A stretch of DNA of 64,000 nt from Riptortus pedestris (Eukaryota > Arthropoda > Insecta > Hemiptera > Alydidae): positions 61,566,001 to 61,630,000 of the forward strand of contig CM032233.1 in the NCBI GenBank assembly GCA_019009955.1, written 5' to 3'. A program made the position numbers and the translations under genes. Positions 12,087 through 23,105 of this stretch are shown in pieces. The notes beneath the pieces are model-generated. The model worked only from the letters and a program-made list of their open reading frames with translations, had not been told where the DNA came from and made no database searches. Position 1 is the stretch's first letter. The number at the start of each line of letters is the position of its first letter.

Positions 12087-13114
12087 CCCTAGAATGGTAG
12101 TGATATTATTTTCCGCTTAATGGTATTGATACGTAAATTTTACTTGTGCAACTGGTAATTGGTGAAATTATTCAAAATTTGTTAATGTTTGTGACTATTT
12201 TTTTATTTTATTAAAACATACACTTATCTTTAACTTATATCTACTATATACTTTATTAATATCTAATAATGTGCACGACATTCCTTTCAGGCGCTTTGTT
12301 CGAAACACGTTCCGGAGGTTGTGTGCTCCATTCATATCCATTCTTACCAAGCACAACCCCACCTTCTACATTTATTGTGACTGATCTGTCAATATTGTGT
12401 GGTTGAGAGGTTTTAGGTTTTTTTCCTCTGTTTTTGTTCTCTTTCTTCGATTGCCTTGATGTCTTCTAAAATTTTCTCACTCTCATAGCTATCTAGCCCA
12501 CTGTGCTGCAATTATTTCCGAAGGCTCAACCTCCTCATCACTTGGAGAATACTCCGTATCATCATCGCTCTCCTATCCATAACCATCTATTTCATAATTG
12601 TCATTTTCCCCATCTGAGTCATCGGAGAGTTCTTTCAACAAATTTCTGATTTCTTCATCCAATGAATATTTTTTCTCAATTTTTCCGAAACTATAAACAG
12701 ATTATTTATATTCTTCTTATACATCTTTGACTTTTTTATATTCAAAAATAAAAGTTAAAAACATTAAGAGGAAATAAATTATAATATAAAAAATAAATTG
12801 GAAGAAAATAAATTGAGAATAACATTAACTAAGTTATGGCATAAAAACAGGTTATTAGTAGTGATACGTAAATTTTACGTGCCAAAAAGTTGCGGTTAAT
12901 GGTATTGATACGTAAATATTACGTGTCGTTTTTATTTCAAAAAATAGTATTGGATGAGTGTGAAGGTTCACTTAGCTGCACTTGGCGGAGGTCAAGTCCG
13001 AACTGTCTGGAGGGCACATAGCTGAGGGGTGAGGGTGGTGGGGTCGTTAACGGCCCTTTGATAACGGTTCAAACCAGATCATACGTAATTTTTACGTTCA
13101 CTTCCATTCTAGGG
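12087..13114 (-). mobile_element. piggyBac-like element, degenerate, at a TTAA site
   Basis: TTAA stands at both edges (12083-12086 and 13115-13118), with inverted ends CCCTAGAATGGTAGTG and CCCTAGAATGGAAGTG (15 of 16 match). piggyBac ends begin CCCTAGA and duplicate TTAA, so the family call is strong. Copies of GATACGTAAATTTTACGT-like motifs lie near both ends (about 12127, 12866, 12906, 13080) and may be subterminal binding repeats. The 1028-bp length is less than half that of an autonomous element. It is nested in a HINE core. Confidence 0.85.
12271..12680 (-). pseudogene. piggyBac transposase N-terminal remnant
   Basis: On the minus strand an acidic N-terminal segment (SLDEEIRNLLKELSDDSDGE, then EYSPSDEEVEPSEIIAAQWA) spans about 12675-12495 and is broken by stops. 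Further on (about 12385-12275) GKNGYEWSTQPPE and RNVVH follow, matching the Lys-x-Gly-x-x-Trp and Arg-Asn-x-Val region just before the catalytic domain in piggyBac proteins. An acidic start rich in Ser, Asp and Glu is normal for this family. The catalytic Asp region and the Cys-rich C-terminus are absent. The gene is non-functional, with several in-frame stops and a large 3' deletion. Confidence 0.7.
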
Positions 13115-13625
13115 TTAAGCGAGATATTTGCATTTTTCAGCCTTTAGCAAACCTCCACTTCTACTCATATTACACAAACAATACTCCGTTATGTATTAAA
13201 CCACATCATTCGAATCTTAAATACCAAATATTGTATTCAAGAGAAATTTATTATACGGGATACGTGCAAATAAGTTCTGGTGAGCCTCTCCCCTTCTTTA
13301 GTTTTTGGACTACTTAAATTTGATTTATTTAGACAAAAATTATTATATAAAATTATAGTACTATATATAGTAAATAGTTTTCAATCAATTTAATACGTTA
13401 TTTTGAGATTTATTACAGTAATTGTATTTCTTTCCGGTAAGATGTTGGCAGAACTGGTTGTGTACATTTCAGATGCTTCCCGTCTGGAGGTTTCTTATTA
13501 TCGTTTGTATTTTATTCACTTTATGTTCACAGTGCTATTGTGTTACCAATATGTAGATCTATCTATTGTTAAACACCACGAGGGAAACTGCTTAGTTTAC
13601 GCAGACCCTGCGAGATGGATTTTTT

Positions 13626-14285
13626 CCTAGTTTCGATTACATTTGCCGCATATGTGTCTCAAATTTAAAAAAAAAAAAAATTGAAATGTGTCATCGTCCA
13701 TGAAATGGTACATTTTGTATAGTTTACATAACATGAAGAGTTACTTTATCAAAAAGTTTAGAATGCATTAAATAATAAATTAAAAAATAGAAATATAACT
13801 TATATACTCGTACTTAGTACAAGAAAATCATAAGGCCATTTTATGTATTACATTTTTTTTAAAGAACTTTATAGATAGAAGTATGAAAATATAGCAGGAA
13901 TTAGTAATTGCTTTTTTTTTTTAATCTTTATATTATATTTTCTTAGAGCTCATTACTCAGGAGTACTTACTTTGATCGTTGTATTAAGAACTGTTGATGA
14001 AGAAAAAAGAGAATTTATTTATATCCCCTTATAAAGAAATCGTTTCATAATTTAGATAACGTAGACGTCAAGGGGATTCAGAAATTATTTCCGGTGAGTC
14101 AGTTTTAAAAGCCAATGAATGCTATACTTGAAAAGCGATAGAGTTGTTTAAACAAAGCTTTGAGAATTTGCTAGAGAGCAGGAGACAATGAGTTACATAA
14201 CTTTCCAATCTCATATCCCAAGGTCACGTTGTCGTTTCAGGTATTACATTCAGCGTATGCCTAGAAATCATCAGCTCAAATTATT
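13626..14285. other. Unassigned AT-rich sequence
   Basis: Poly-A and poly-T runs; no gene or repeat end recognised. Confidence 0.45.
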
Positions 14286-14419
14286 TTCCCGATTTCCTTT
14301 GAGGTAAATCAGCTATTCAGGTTGTACTCATGACACAATTTTCGAAAATTTTCTTCAACTGTCCATCGATCCTCCCTAGGAGGACAATGAGGTCTGTCAC
14401 AATTCTGTGTGTATGTATG

Positions 14420-14468
<49 letters not shown>

Positions 14469-14778
14469 CTGTTACCGCTCTAGCGGTCGCAATTTGTGTT
14501 TAATCGTTACCAAACTCGATATTTAGTCGTTTCATGAAAAAAGAAAGATCAAGTTCGTTAACGGCTGATATCGGACTAGGGGGAGGGGGGAGTTTAGAGG
14601 AGAATTTTGAAAATTCGAAATATCTCCGTTACTATACGTCGGATCGAATAAACGCATTAAACCAATCTTATAGCAAATTAAATGTTCTATAAATATTGTT
14701 ATATACATTTATTCTCTGTTTTGAATATTAATCGATATATTTGCATTTTTAAGTTTTCAGCCTTCAGCAAACCTCAAA

Positions 14779-14836
<58 letters not shown>

Positions 14837-15678
14837 TGTTACCGCTCTAGCGGTCGCTTTAAAGGTCGCAATGTTTGTTTGATCGTTACCGAACTCGGTA
14901 TTTAATCGTTTTATGTAAAAAGAAAGATCAAGTTCGTTAATGGCTGTAATTGGACCAGTGGGAGGGGGGTAGGGTTACAGGGGAGGATTTTCGAAAAATC
15001 TAAATATCTTCGTTACTGGACGTCGGATCATAAAGTTTTGTATAGAACCAATTTTATTGCAAATTGAATGATCTATAAATGTTGTTCTATACATTTTTAC
15101 CGTATAATGAGTATTCACCGAGATATTTGGATTTTATCGTTTTACGCTATCAGGAAACCCCCACTCCTACTAGTGTCATATTAATAGTTAGCTGATATAT
15201 CATGAACCACTTCATTACAAGGTTAAATACCAAATATTGTTTTCTCAACAAATCTTTATTAAACGAGATACGAGCAAATACGTTCTGTGAACCCCCGCCC
15301 CCTTCTTTTGTTCTTGGATTACTCAAATCTGAGAATCTGAATGTTTGAGATAGAAATTATTATGTAGTAAATAGTTTTCAAATTAAATGAATATGTTATA
15401 TTCAGATATATTTCATTAATTGTTCTTCTTTCCGGTCTAGAGTAATCCTATCTATTCAGCTTTGCGTAGTTGGCTGCCTTGTTTAGTTAACAATTCAGAC
15501 GCTTTCCTTTGTAGATATTATTAATTTGTAAATAGACTGAATGGTTTCTTATTACCGTTTGTATTTATTCCCTTAACATTCACGGTGCTGTTAGTAGTAC
15601 ATATGTAGACTTATCTGTTGTAAACCTTACCGTGGGAAATCTGCTTAGTTTACACAGCCCCTGCTTGACGGACTTTTA
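14286..15678 (+). mobile_element. HINE/DINE-1-like element with duplicated (TA)n-core module
   Basis: A degenerate palindromic end (GATTTCCTTTGAGGTAAATCAGCT, 14291-14314) is followed by the conserved block, a (TA)n (14426-14464) and a core starting at TGTCTGTTACCGCTCTAGCGG. At the GTTTTCAGCCTTCAGCAAACC point of the core a second (TA)n (14785-14833) and a second core begin, and this one runs through the long 3' region to GGGAAATCTGCTTAG (15644-15658) and GACGGACTTTT. The arrangement is end, microsatellite, part core, microsatellite, full core, hairpin end: an internal tandem duplication or a fusion of two copies at the microsatellite. Confidence 0.78.
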
Positions 15679-15687
15679 AAAATGTAA

Positions 15688-15763
<76 letters not shown>

Positions 15764-15890
15764 TTGAACTGACCTCACTTTCATCATCTACTAAGAAGGA
15801 TCGATGGACACTTGAAGAACTTATTCGAAAATCGCGTCATGAGTACAACCTCAATAGCTGATTTCCCTTACGGGAAACCTATTACGAGGT
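15679..15890 (-). repeat. (CA)n-(TA)n followed by an inverted HINE left-end block
   Basis: A (CA)n run of about 28 bp (from 15687) passes into (TA)n, then ATTTTGAACTGACCTCACTTTC through AGCTGATTTCCCTTACGGGAAA (15859-15880). This is a half element, palindromic end plus block, lying tail to tail directly after the element at 14286-15678. Its core is missing. Confidence 0.75.
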
Positions 15891-16592
15891 AAAGGACATT
15901 ACTGAATATTATCAAAGCATCTGAGACTATAGCAACACTATAGAGCCTGACAATGAAACAGAATTCCTCGAAATTATCAAGCTTAAATTAGCCCGACCCA
16001 GAAAAACAGGCAGGATAAATAGACGCCCAGAACTATGGAAGTTTCAATGAATTCTCAGAAATAATGAAAATTATATTGTAGTATTAAACAGTTTTCACTA
16101 AAGTATACAACAACAGAGAAAATTTATATTTATCTGAAATTCTTGCTATTTCGGAGAAATAATCGAATACCATTATTTGATCTAACCTTCCCTTACTTGT
16201 TTAGCCGATATCAAATGAAATTAAATTCATTCGACCTCTGGTTATTCTTCAGTTTCTCTTCAAAACCAATATAAACTGAGGTATTGACGAATTTATGTTA
16301 AAATTATTCAGACCAACTCTTTTACAATCCTAAATAGCCAATAACCTTGAATTATATTCACTCATTCTTTGGAGAAACATTGACGGATGAAAGAGCCGTA
16401 ACTGATGGTTTCGAAATTCTTCCTTGCCAAGATTAATAACAATGCTCTTTGAACACTTCCTTTAAATATTTTTAGTTTTTGAGAATACTAAAACTGGTTA
16501 TAATTTTCACAAGGAATTACATTAGGAATCATTATTAAAGTACAGATTGTTTAATTCAATTCTACTCTGTCAGAGCAGACAGAGACAGAGCA
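15891..16592. other. Unassigned sequence
   Basis: No recognised gene or repeat. Confidence 0.45.
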
Positions 16593-17266
16593 GACGTCGA
16601 ATCGAATAATTGTACTATAGCAATATTATTGTAAATGTAATTGTCTATAAATGTTGTTATGTGCATGTTTTCTCTAATATGATTATCAACCGAGATATTT
16701 GGATTTGTCAGTTTTCATACTTCAGTAAACCCCACTCCTACTCATGTCATATTGGCAAAAAGTTGTTATATCATGAACCACTTTTTTCTAAGCTTAAATA
16801 CCGAATATTGTTTCCAAGAGACCTTTATTATACGAGATACTTCCAAATTCGTTGCTTGAGGACGGCGTCAATTGAGATTGTACGTTTTTGTTTCGAAAAC
16901 TTGATCTATAGCATACTCGATATTTAGGCATTTCTGCGGACACTAAAGATCAAATTTGTTATTGCCTATATTTGTGGGGGGGGGGATTCGAAAATTCAAA
17001 ATATCTCCGTTATTATGAGTCGGATCGTAAAATATTGTAGGACCAATCTTGTTAAACTGTTGATGCTCTATTGCTGTTGCGAAATATTAGCGCTTTCTTG
17101 TTTTCAGCCTTCAGTCACCCACTCCCCTCCTCTTTTCATTGGTTTTGTTTTACATAGAAATAGAGAATATGTATGTATGTATGTATGGTGAGAGGAGATC
17201 ACAAATATATTATACCGAACGTGGGAAATCTGTTTAGTTTACGCAGTCCTGAGTAACGGACTTTTT
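16593..17266 (+). mobile_element. HINE-like element, 5'-truncated, double-core form
   Basis: Starts inside the core (GTCGAATCGAATAATTGTAC) and shows two diverged core copies: GATATTTGGATTTGTCAGTTTTCA near 16690 and AATATCTCCGTTATTATGAGTCGGATCG near 17000. It ends GGGAAATCTGTTTAGTTTACGCAG (17223-17246) and ACGGACTTTTT. No palindromic end and no TA run. Confidence 0.7.
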
Positions 17267-17507
17267 AAAGGCTTGTCAGTCCTCATATGGTCGATTTCTT
17301 ATAGAAGTTCGAAAGGAAAACTGGCTGAAATAAGATCTGATGCACCCATTAGATAACTAATGTTTCGTGTAAATATATACACTAAAATTATTGTATGCAA
17401 TGCCTAATATTTCTTTTAAAGATGTATTCCTATTCTATCTACTCCTACATATAAAATACATTTTGACTATATACATAAATATATTAAACATTTTGAGTGT
17501 GTGTGTT

Positions 17508-17561
<54 letters not shown>

Positions 17562-18867
17562 GCGTGGTTACAATATCCATTATCTACGAAAATAGTAAAA
17601 TAAAACCTTCAATATTTGTAGATTTAACTCATTATCCAGCAAAATTGAGTACAGAGAAAGGAAGGGGAATGAATTAACAATGTTTTCTGATAATGAGGCA
17701 TACATAAAATATGTATTAGCCCATTTTTTAAACGATAAATGGTTTAATGTTATGTAATAGAAGTGGGTATAAGACTGCACACCTGGGAGAGATACAATGG
17801 CTTCACTTGGGGCCTTGAGCTGTCAATTTCGAGCGCATAAGTAAATAAATAGATGGCCATAAAGAAAATGTGAAATCCATGGGGTTTAGATGCGTTTTAG
17901 TTATCGATGGCTCTCCAAGGGTGGAGCTTTGAGCTCACGTCATCCGACTCGAGATTTGACTTTAAAATGTATTACCTCTCAGGGAGCAAACCCCGACGAA
18001 TGCTGAATATAAATCTAGTACATTCAAACTGCATCATGAAATTATTCTTGGCTGAGTGTATTCACCTGGAACGTATTGAATATTTTACCCAAGTAAATCA
18101 TTTATGTGAAGATAATATTGTTTAATACCCCTATAGAACTTGTTTACGCTTGTGTAAAAGTGTCTAAAGGAATTCTGGTTAATCATATTTTCTTTTGTAA
18201 CTATAGCTTTTTTCCAATTGATCATATGTACGTATTTAACTCAAGAAAATCTAATCTCACTTTTGATCGCACAAAATAAAATAGAGCAAATCAAATGGTA
18301 TCAGGGATGTCAAAGAAATTTCTTGGTTACTTTAATCTTACTTTGTTTCGCAATGTTTTACGTATGATTGGTAAATCTTTTTGGTATTTTCTTACCAATG
18401 CGTGAAATGAATCAACTCCATAAAAGTGTTAATCTAACCAATGATGGAAAATTACAGCATGTTTTATTCCATTAAAAAAATGCACTCATTAGTAAATATA
18501 CGTCAATACATTTAGTCTAATTATTCTTAGTGAATCGTATGCTTTTCCTCTAAATGCCAGGAGCTTTATTAAAACATTTCCTTACTTAATAGTCTCAAAC
18601 AAAAACTAGGGCTGCTATAACAAATAGGGGAAAATATAAATGTATCGTTTTTATTTGAAGAAAACATTGCTTTATAAGAAAAAGACATTATAAAAAAAAA
18701 AACAGAATACAGTGCATATTTTTAAATTATACCTTGTAAAATGTTTTCAATATGTCGTCACAATTTACGCCAGGTTACAACCATCTTAGAAGTTCAGGTA
18801 CGTTTCTGGTTTTTACGAAGTTTAAGATCTCCGTTTTCCTTCATTTCTCAACTTCAATTGTTCCTCC
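17267..18867. other. Unassigned sequence with a (TA)n microsatellite at 17514-17557
   Basis: The TA run here is not next to HINE sequence, an exception in this window. No gene recognised in the rest. Confidence 0.5.
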
Positions 18868-19370
18868 TTTTTAGCAGATTTCCCTTAAGGAAAATCAGCT
18901 ATTGAGATCGTACTCATGACGCGATTTTCGAAAAATTTCTTCAAATCAATCCTACCCAGGAGATGACGAAAATGAAGTCCGTTCAAAATTATATAGACAT
19001 ATATATTTGTCTGTTAACGCTCTATCAGTCGTAATTTTAGTTTGATCGTCACCAAATTCGTTTTACTCGTCGATATTTACTCGTTTTATGCAAAAAGAAA
19101 GATCAAGTTCGTTAACGGTTGAAATCGGACCAGTGGGAGGAGGGGGGTAAGGGGGGGATTTTCGAAAATTCGATATCTCCGTTACTATACGTCGCATCGA
19201 AAACTTGTATAGAACCAATCTTATTGCAAATTAAATTTACTTTAAATATTGCAGAGCTGAATTGAACGATAAATATTCTATACCGGAAAAAAATTCATGA
19301 AATATATCTGAATATAGCATATTAATTTTATTTGAAACTATTTACTATAGCTAGTGCAGTAATTTATAAC
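18868..19370 (+). mobile_element. HINE-like element, 3'-truncated, with an inverted 3' fragment
   Basis: The palindromic end (TTTAGCAGATTTCCCTTAAGG, 18870-18890), conserved block, very short TA tract and core to TCTTATTGCAAATTAAAT (about 19235) are clear. From about 19265 to 19365 the sequence (GAAATATATCTGAATATAGC...TATTTACTATAGCTAG) is the reverse complement of the family's 3' region, so the tail was rearranged. The hairpin end is missing. Confidence 0.72.
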
Positions 19371-20278
19371 AGACTAACACACAGATTACGTCATGTATCC
19401 TACTCTCCATTTCTCCCTTAGTTAGTGTCTCAAGCAAACAAGAATTGTGATTTAGCGGGGCATGAAATGCTTAGTGACATGACAGCTATAATTGAAAGTA
19501 TCGAGAGTAGCAGAGGTTGGAAACACCGATAGACAAATATTATAGTTAGAGATAAATTTATAGAACAACAATTGCAGTACATTTTGTACATGATTCTTCG
19601 ATCCGATTCATAAGAGATATTTGCTTGTATACGTTTCATTTATTCTCTAACCCCGTCTCCATTTCATTCCCATCGACCCAATTTCTTGACTTTATATTTA
19701 GTTTTGCATGAAACGAATAAAGAGGTTAAAATCAACAGCAATGCTCATATTATATTGAGTTATTTTCAATGGGGAATCTAAATGTTGTATACAATGTCAG
19801 AACACTTTAGACAATTATAAATAATTTCTATAAATTATAAGAGCCTTTTAATGAGCCTTAGCCTGTTTTAGCCTACTACAGTAGTTTTGTAACTATTTGG
19901 TATATCAGAAGTATGTTTTTAATGTGTGTAATGCATATTTTTACCACATTTAATGTTTAAATTTTATTTTAATGGTGACTTGGGTCTTTAGTGTTTCAAA
20001 AGTATCGAAACAATTTCAGGTTTTCAGATCATTGATAAAAGAAAAGAAAAAAAATATCTACGTGATTTAACTGCAAATAAGACTTCGTTTACAGAATTCT
20101 CACTTTACAAATGCACACTGGCACAAAGTCAAACATATAAATTTAAAATGCCCAATATTTCCAAGTTGTGGTATCGGCCGATGCCTCTTATTGGATCTTG
20201 GCTCTAACTGCTTAAATGGGGCATTATTTATTTAGTAAATCAAATGAAGGGTTGGAACCACCAGTATGTATGATACTA
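19371..20278. other. Unassigned sequence
   Basis: No recognised gene, RNA or repeat end. Confidence 0.45.
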
Positions 20279-20480
20279 TTGTCATATCTGTCGGTGAAGA
20301 CCGTCGTCACTGGCTGATGGTCTAGTACAGTTGGCATTGAGCTTTCGATGCGATAGCACCATCTTCAGGCGCGTGTAGAGTTGTAAAGGGAATGAAGACG
20401 GTGCCTTTGCATCGAAAACACTTGCCAACTGTACTCAACCATCAGCCAGTGACGACGGTCTTCGCCGACAGATATGACAA
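20279..20480. repeat. 202-bp long hairpin repeat (fold-back), Penelope-like tail related
   Basis: 58-bp arms at 20279-20336 and 20423-20480 match at 55 positions, beginning TTGTCATATCTGTCGG. The loop also pairs (TTTCGATGC with GCATCGAAA, GCACCATCTTCA with TGAAGACGGTGC), so nearly the whole unit folds. The minus strand reads CTGAAGAT-GGTGC-TATC-GCATC-GAAAGC, which fits the CUGANGA...GAAA string of a hammerhead core with a stem II. Half of the same arm recurs at 40048-40090. Function is unknown; a tail-to-tail pair of retroelement ends is the preferred reading. Confidence 0.75.
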
Positions 20481-22424
20481 CATTATTTATCTTATTTAAT
20501 ATATACCGCATCTACTATCGTCATTAGCGGTAGATGGATCTATATTTCTTGAAACATACAAGTTTCTGTTAAAAATGCAAAAGCCATTTTATGTCTTATT
20601 CGTTGTCTCCAAGGTGCTCTATTATGTTGTGTTTGAGGTTCAAAGTTCTTCTTGGAAGATCGTATTTTTTAATTGTAAAAAGAGGAGAAGATGTGGGGCA
20701 GAAAGCTGGACATTACAACAATCGCAAGATGGGGGGGCATTACGCTCTAAACGGAAAAAAATCATTGAGTGCCATTATGGATTATGGTCCTCGAAATGAC
20801 TTGAACGTTAGACATTTACGAGGTGTTGGTTCTAATGTGATCGGACTAGTTGCATTACATTACGATTTTTAATAAAACATTAGTAAACAAAAAACAAAAT
20901 TTCATTAAACGAATATCTTCAATCAAAAAATTACTAGATCAAAGTATACATCTTAAAAAAAAGTAATAATTAATGATGAGAAGGATTACTTTTATATTCA
21001 CCCAAAGTGGTACTTCTGTAACCGATTAATTAAGGTTCATTACAAGAATCGAGATGTTATGTAAAGTGCTGAACTACAAAATAATTCTGTATATGACATG
21101 GGTTTGGGCACGTGCGTTTTGGAGGAAGTATTATAACTTCTAGACTATAAATAAGTGCTGAAGTGAGCAGGTGGCTTAACCCACATTATGGGGCCAATAA
21201 TAGTGTTCTCTTTAGATGATGACTTAATGAGGAAGATGGACACAAGCTGACTAGTCTAATTTTAAGCACACTCAATAATAATAATACCTTATTCAGAGAG
21301 AAAATACGAGTAATGAGGTCTTTATTCGGGTTATAAATGGCTCCTTCTTCCTTACTTGGCTCTTTCAGTGCCATTAAGTTCTGGTTATTTTCCACTGTTT
21401 CTCTGAAATGACGTCTCTCTTTTATAGCCTTATTTCAGTTTTATTAAAAAATAACAAGTGAATTAGATACCCTGGATTTAGTATATTTCGTTCCTTGATA
21501 GCATAAACTCAGAATTTACTGTCCAGATAGAAGTTGTGAAGAAGAAATTAACCTAAATATATCTTTTTTTTTAAAAAAATATTACTCAAACAAAGTAATT
21601 AAAAATATAAGTTTAGAAAAACAATAATCAAATACAAATGTTTCCCAATGTTTTGAAAGAGATCTGAGACCAATATAATTCAGCTATCGTAGTAAGAATT
21701 AGATTTTATCCCTCTCGAACATGAAAATTAAATTATGACTAGTAGAAATCTTACGAGTTCACAACTAGAAATAGATTGAGTCCACCGTCCAGTCGAGACA
21801 GATTTTTATATAAACTTTATATTCTCTATATTTTATAACTTTTATATAAATCAGTTCGAAAAACTGCGTGTGGGGAAGAAAGAATTCCTTAAAAAATGGA
21901 AGAAATAAAATAGATTATTTAAATTCTCTGTAAAAGTTTAAAGAAGAATGGTGTTCTATACTTTAAATTTGATAGTTATCATTTCAGTGCAATTCACTTT
22001 GATAAGCAACGGACATTAGTTTTAATTTAAATATAGCGATTCTGTTATGAACAATATTTTGTGGAAGCCTTCTAAGAATGAAGCACAGAAGGCTTAGCGG
22101 AATGTTTGAAGGAGCATTTAAGGATAAGTGGCGAAAGTGGGTTCTCCAGAATAAATGAACCGCAACGCTTGACGCTCAGTTTTATAGACTTTTCCATTCA
22201 TAAATGGAGCCCAAAACGTTTCGAAGAAAGTATCTACCAGAAAATTTTAAAGAGATGACTATGTAAGAAGCACCGACAATTCTTACGAGTGAGTTTGAAT
22301 GTACTCTAAAAACACTCAATGAATTGTAAATCTAGCTACAGATGAGAGTAGATAATATCTAATATAGAAATATAGGCCTTTATATTAAAACTACAAAGCC
22401 ACTAGTGCAAATGGTAATGTTCAA
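20481..22424. other. Unassigned sequence
   Basis: Open frames at 20575-20872 overlap in two frames and carry no motif. No repeat ends recognised. Confidence 0.45.
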
Positions 22425-23105
22425 TTTAGCAGATTTCCCTTAAGGGGTTTAAAAGGGGTAATTTACAAAATTCTAAATATCTCTGTCATTATACATCAGA
22501 TCGAAAAAGTGAATAGGACCAATATTATAGCAAATGTTCGATGGATGTTGTTATATATGGTTTTTCATTATCTTGATTATTAACCGAGATATTTTAGTTT
22601 TCAGCCTTCAGTAAACCACCACCCCAACTCTTATCATATTAAACTAAGCTGTTATATCATGAAATACATCATTCTAAGGCTAAATACCAAATACGGTTTT
22701 CATTGAACTTTTACTTTGTGAGATTCATGCAAATATGTTTTGTGATGATGAAGTCATCAATTAAGATATTTCGTTCTTTACTCGAAAACGTTTTTCTGAT
22801 ATCTACCATACTGGATATTTAACCGTTTCAGTCAAGGCTACAGATAATATTTGTTATTGACTGAACTCGGACTTGGAATAGTCGGGGATTTGAGTGGGGA
22901 GGTTCGAAAACTCAAAATATCTACGTTATTAAGACTCATTTTATAGAAACAATCTTGTTTAACTATTAATGTTCTATAATTGTTATACTATGAATATTTT
23001 CGTAATTCAAGTATTAGGCGAGTTATTCGTACTGACTTGTTTTCAGTCTTCAGTAAACCCCCACTAACGGTCTTGGGAACTCTGGCGCGGCGTGACGGAC
23101 ATTTT
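22425..23105 (+). mobile_element. HINE-like element, deletion variant without a microsatellite, double core
   Basis: The left half of the palindromic end (TTTAGCAGATTTCCCTTAAGG) jumps straight into core sequence, so the block, TA run and first core part are missing. Two cores follow (TCAGCCTTCAGTAAACCACC near 22605, TTCAGTCTTCAGTAAACCCCC near 23045) and a degenerate right end, GCGTGACGGACATTTT. The double-core layout matches 16593-17266. Confidence 0.68.

Larger units (their letters stand above)
11666..13625 (+). mobile_element. HINE/DINE-1-like element, long form, split by a piggyBac-like insertion
   Basis: The palindromic end TTTTAGCAGGCTTCTCTTAAGGGAAATC starts at 11666. The conserved block, a short (TA)n (about 11793-11818), the core and then the piggyBac-like insert at 12087-13114 follow. 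The element resumes at 13119 with GCGAGATATTTGCATTTTTCAG, the expected next core bases, and continues through the 3' region to GGGAAACTGCTTAG, the hairpin CGCAG-ACC-CTGCG and a T run. Without the insert and one TTAA it is about 930 bp. Confidence 0.82.

Noticed and set aside
20575..20872. Pair of overlapping 74- and 93-residue frames
   Set aside because: They overlap in different frames, have no recognisable domain and no upstream context. Treated as chance open frames.
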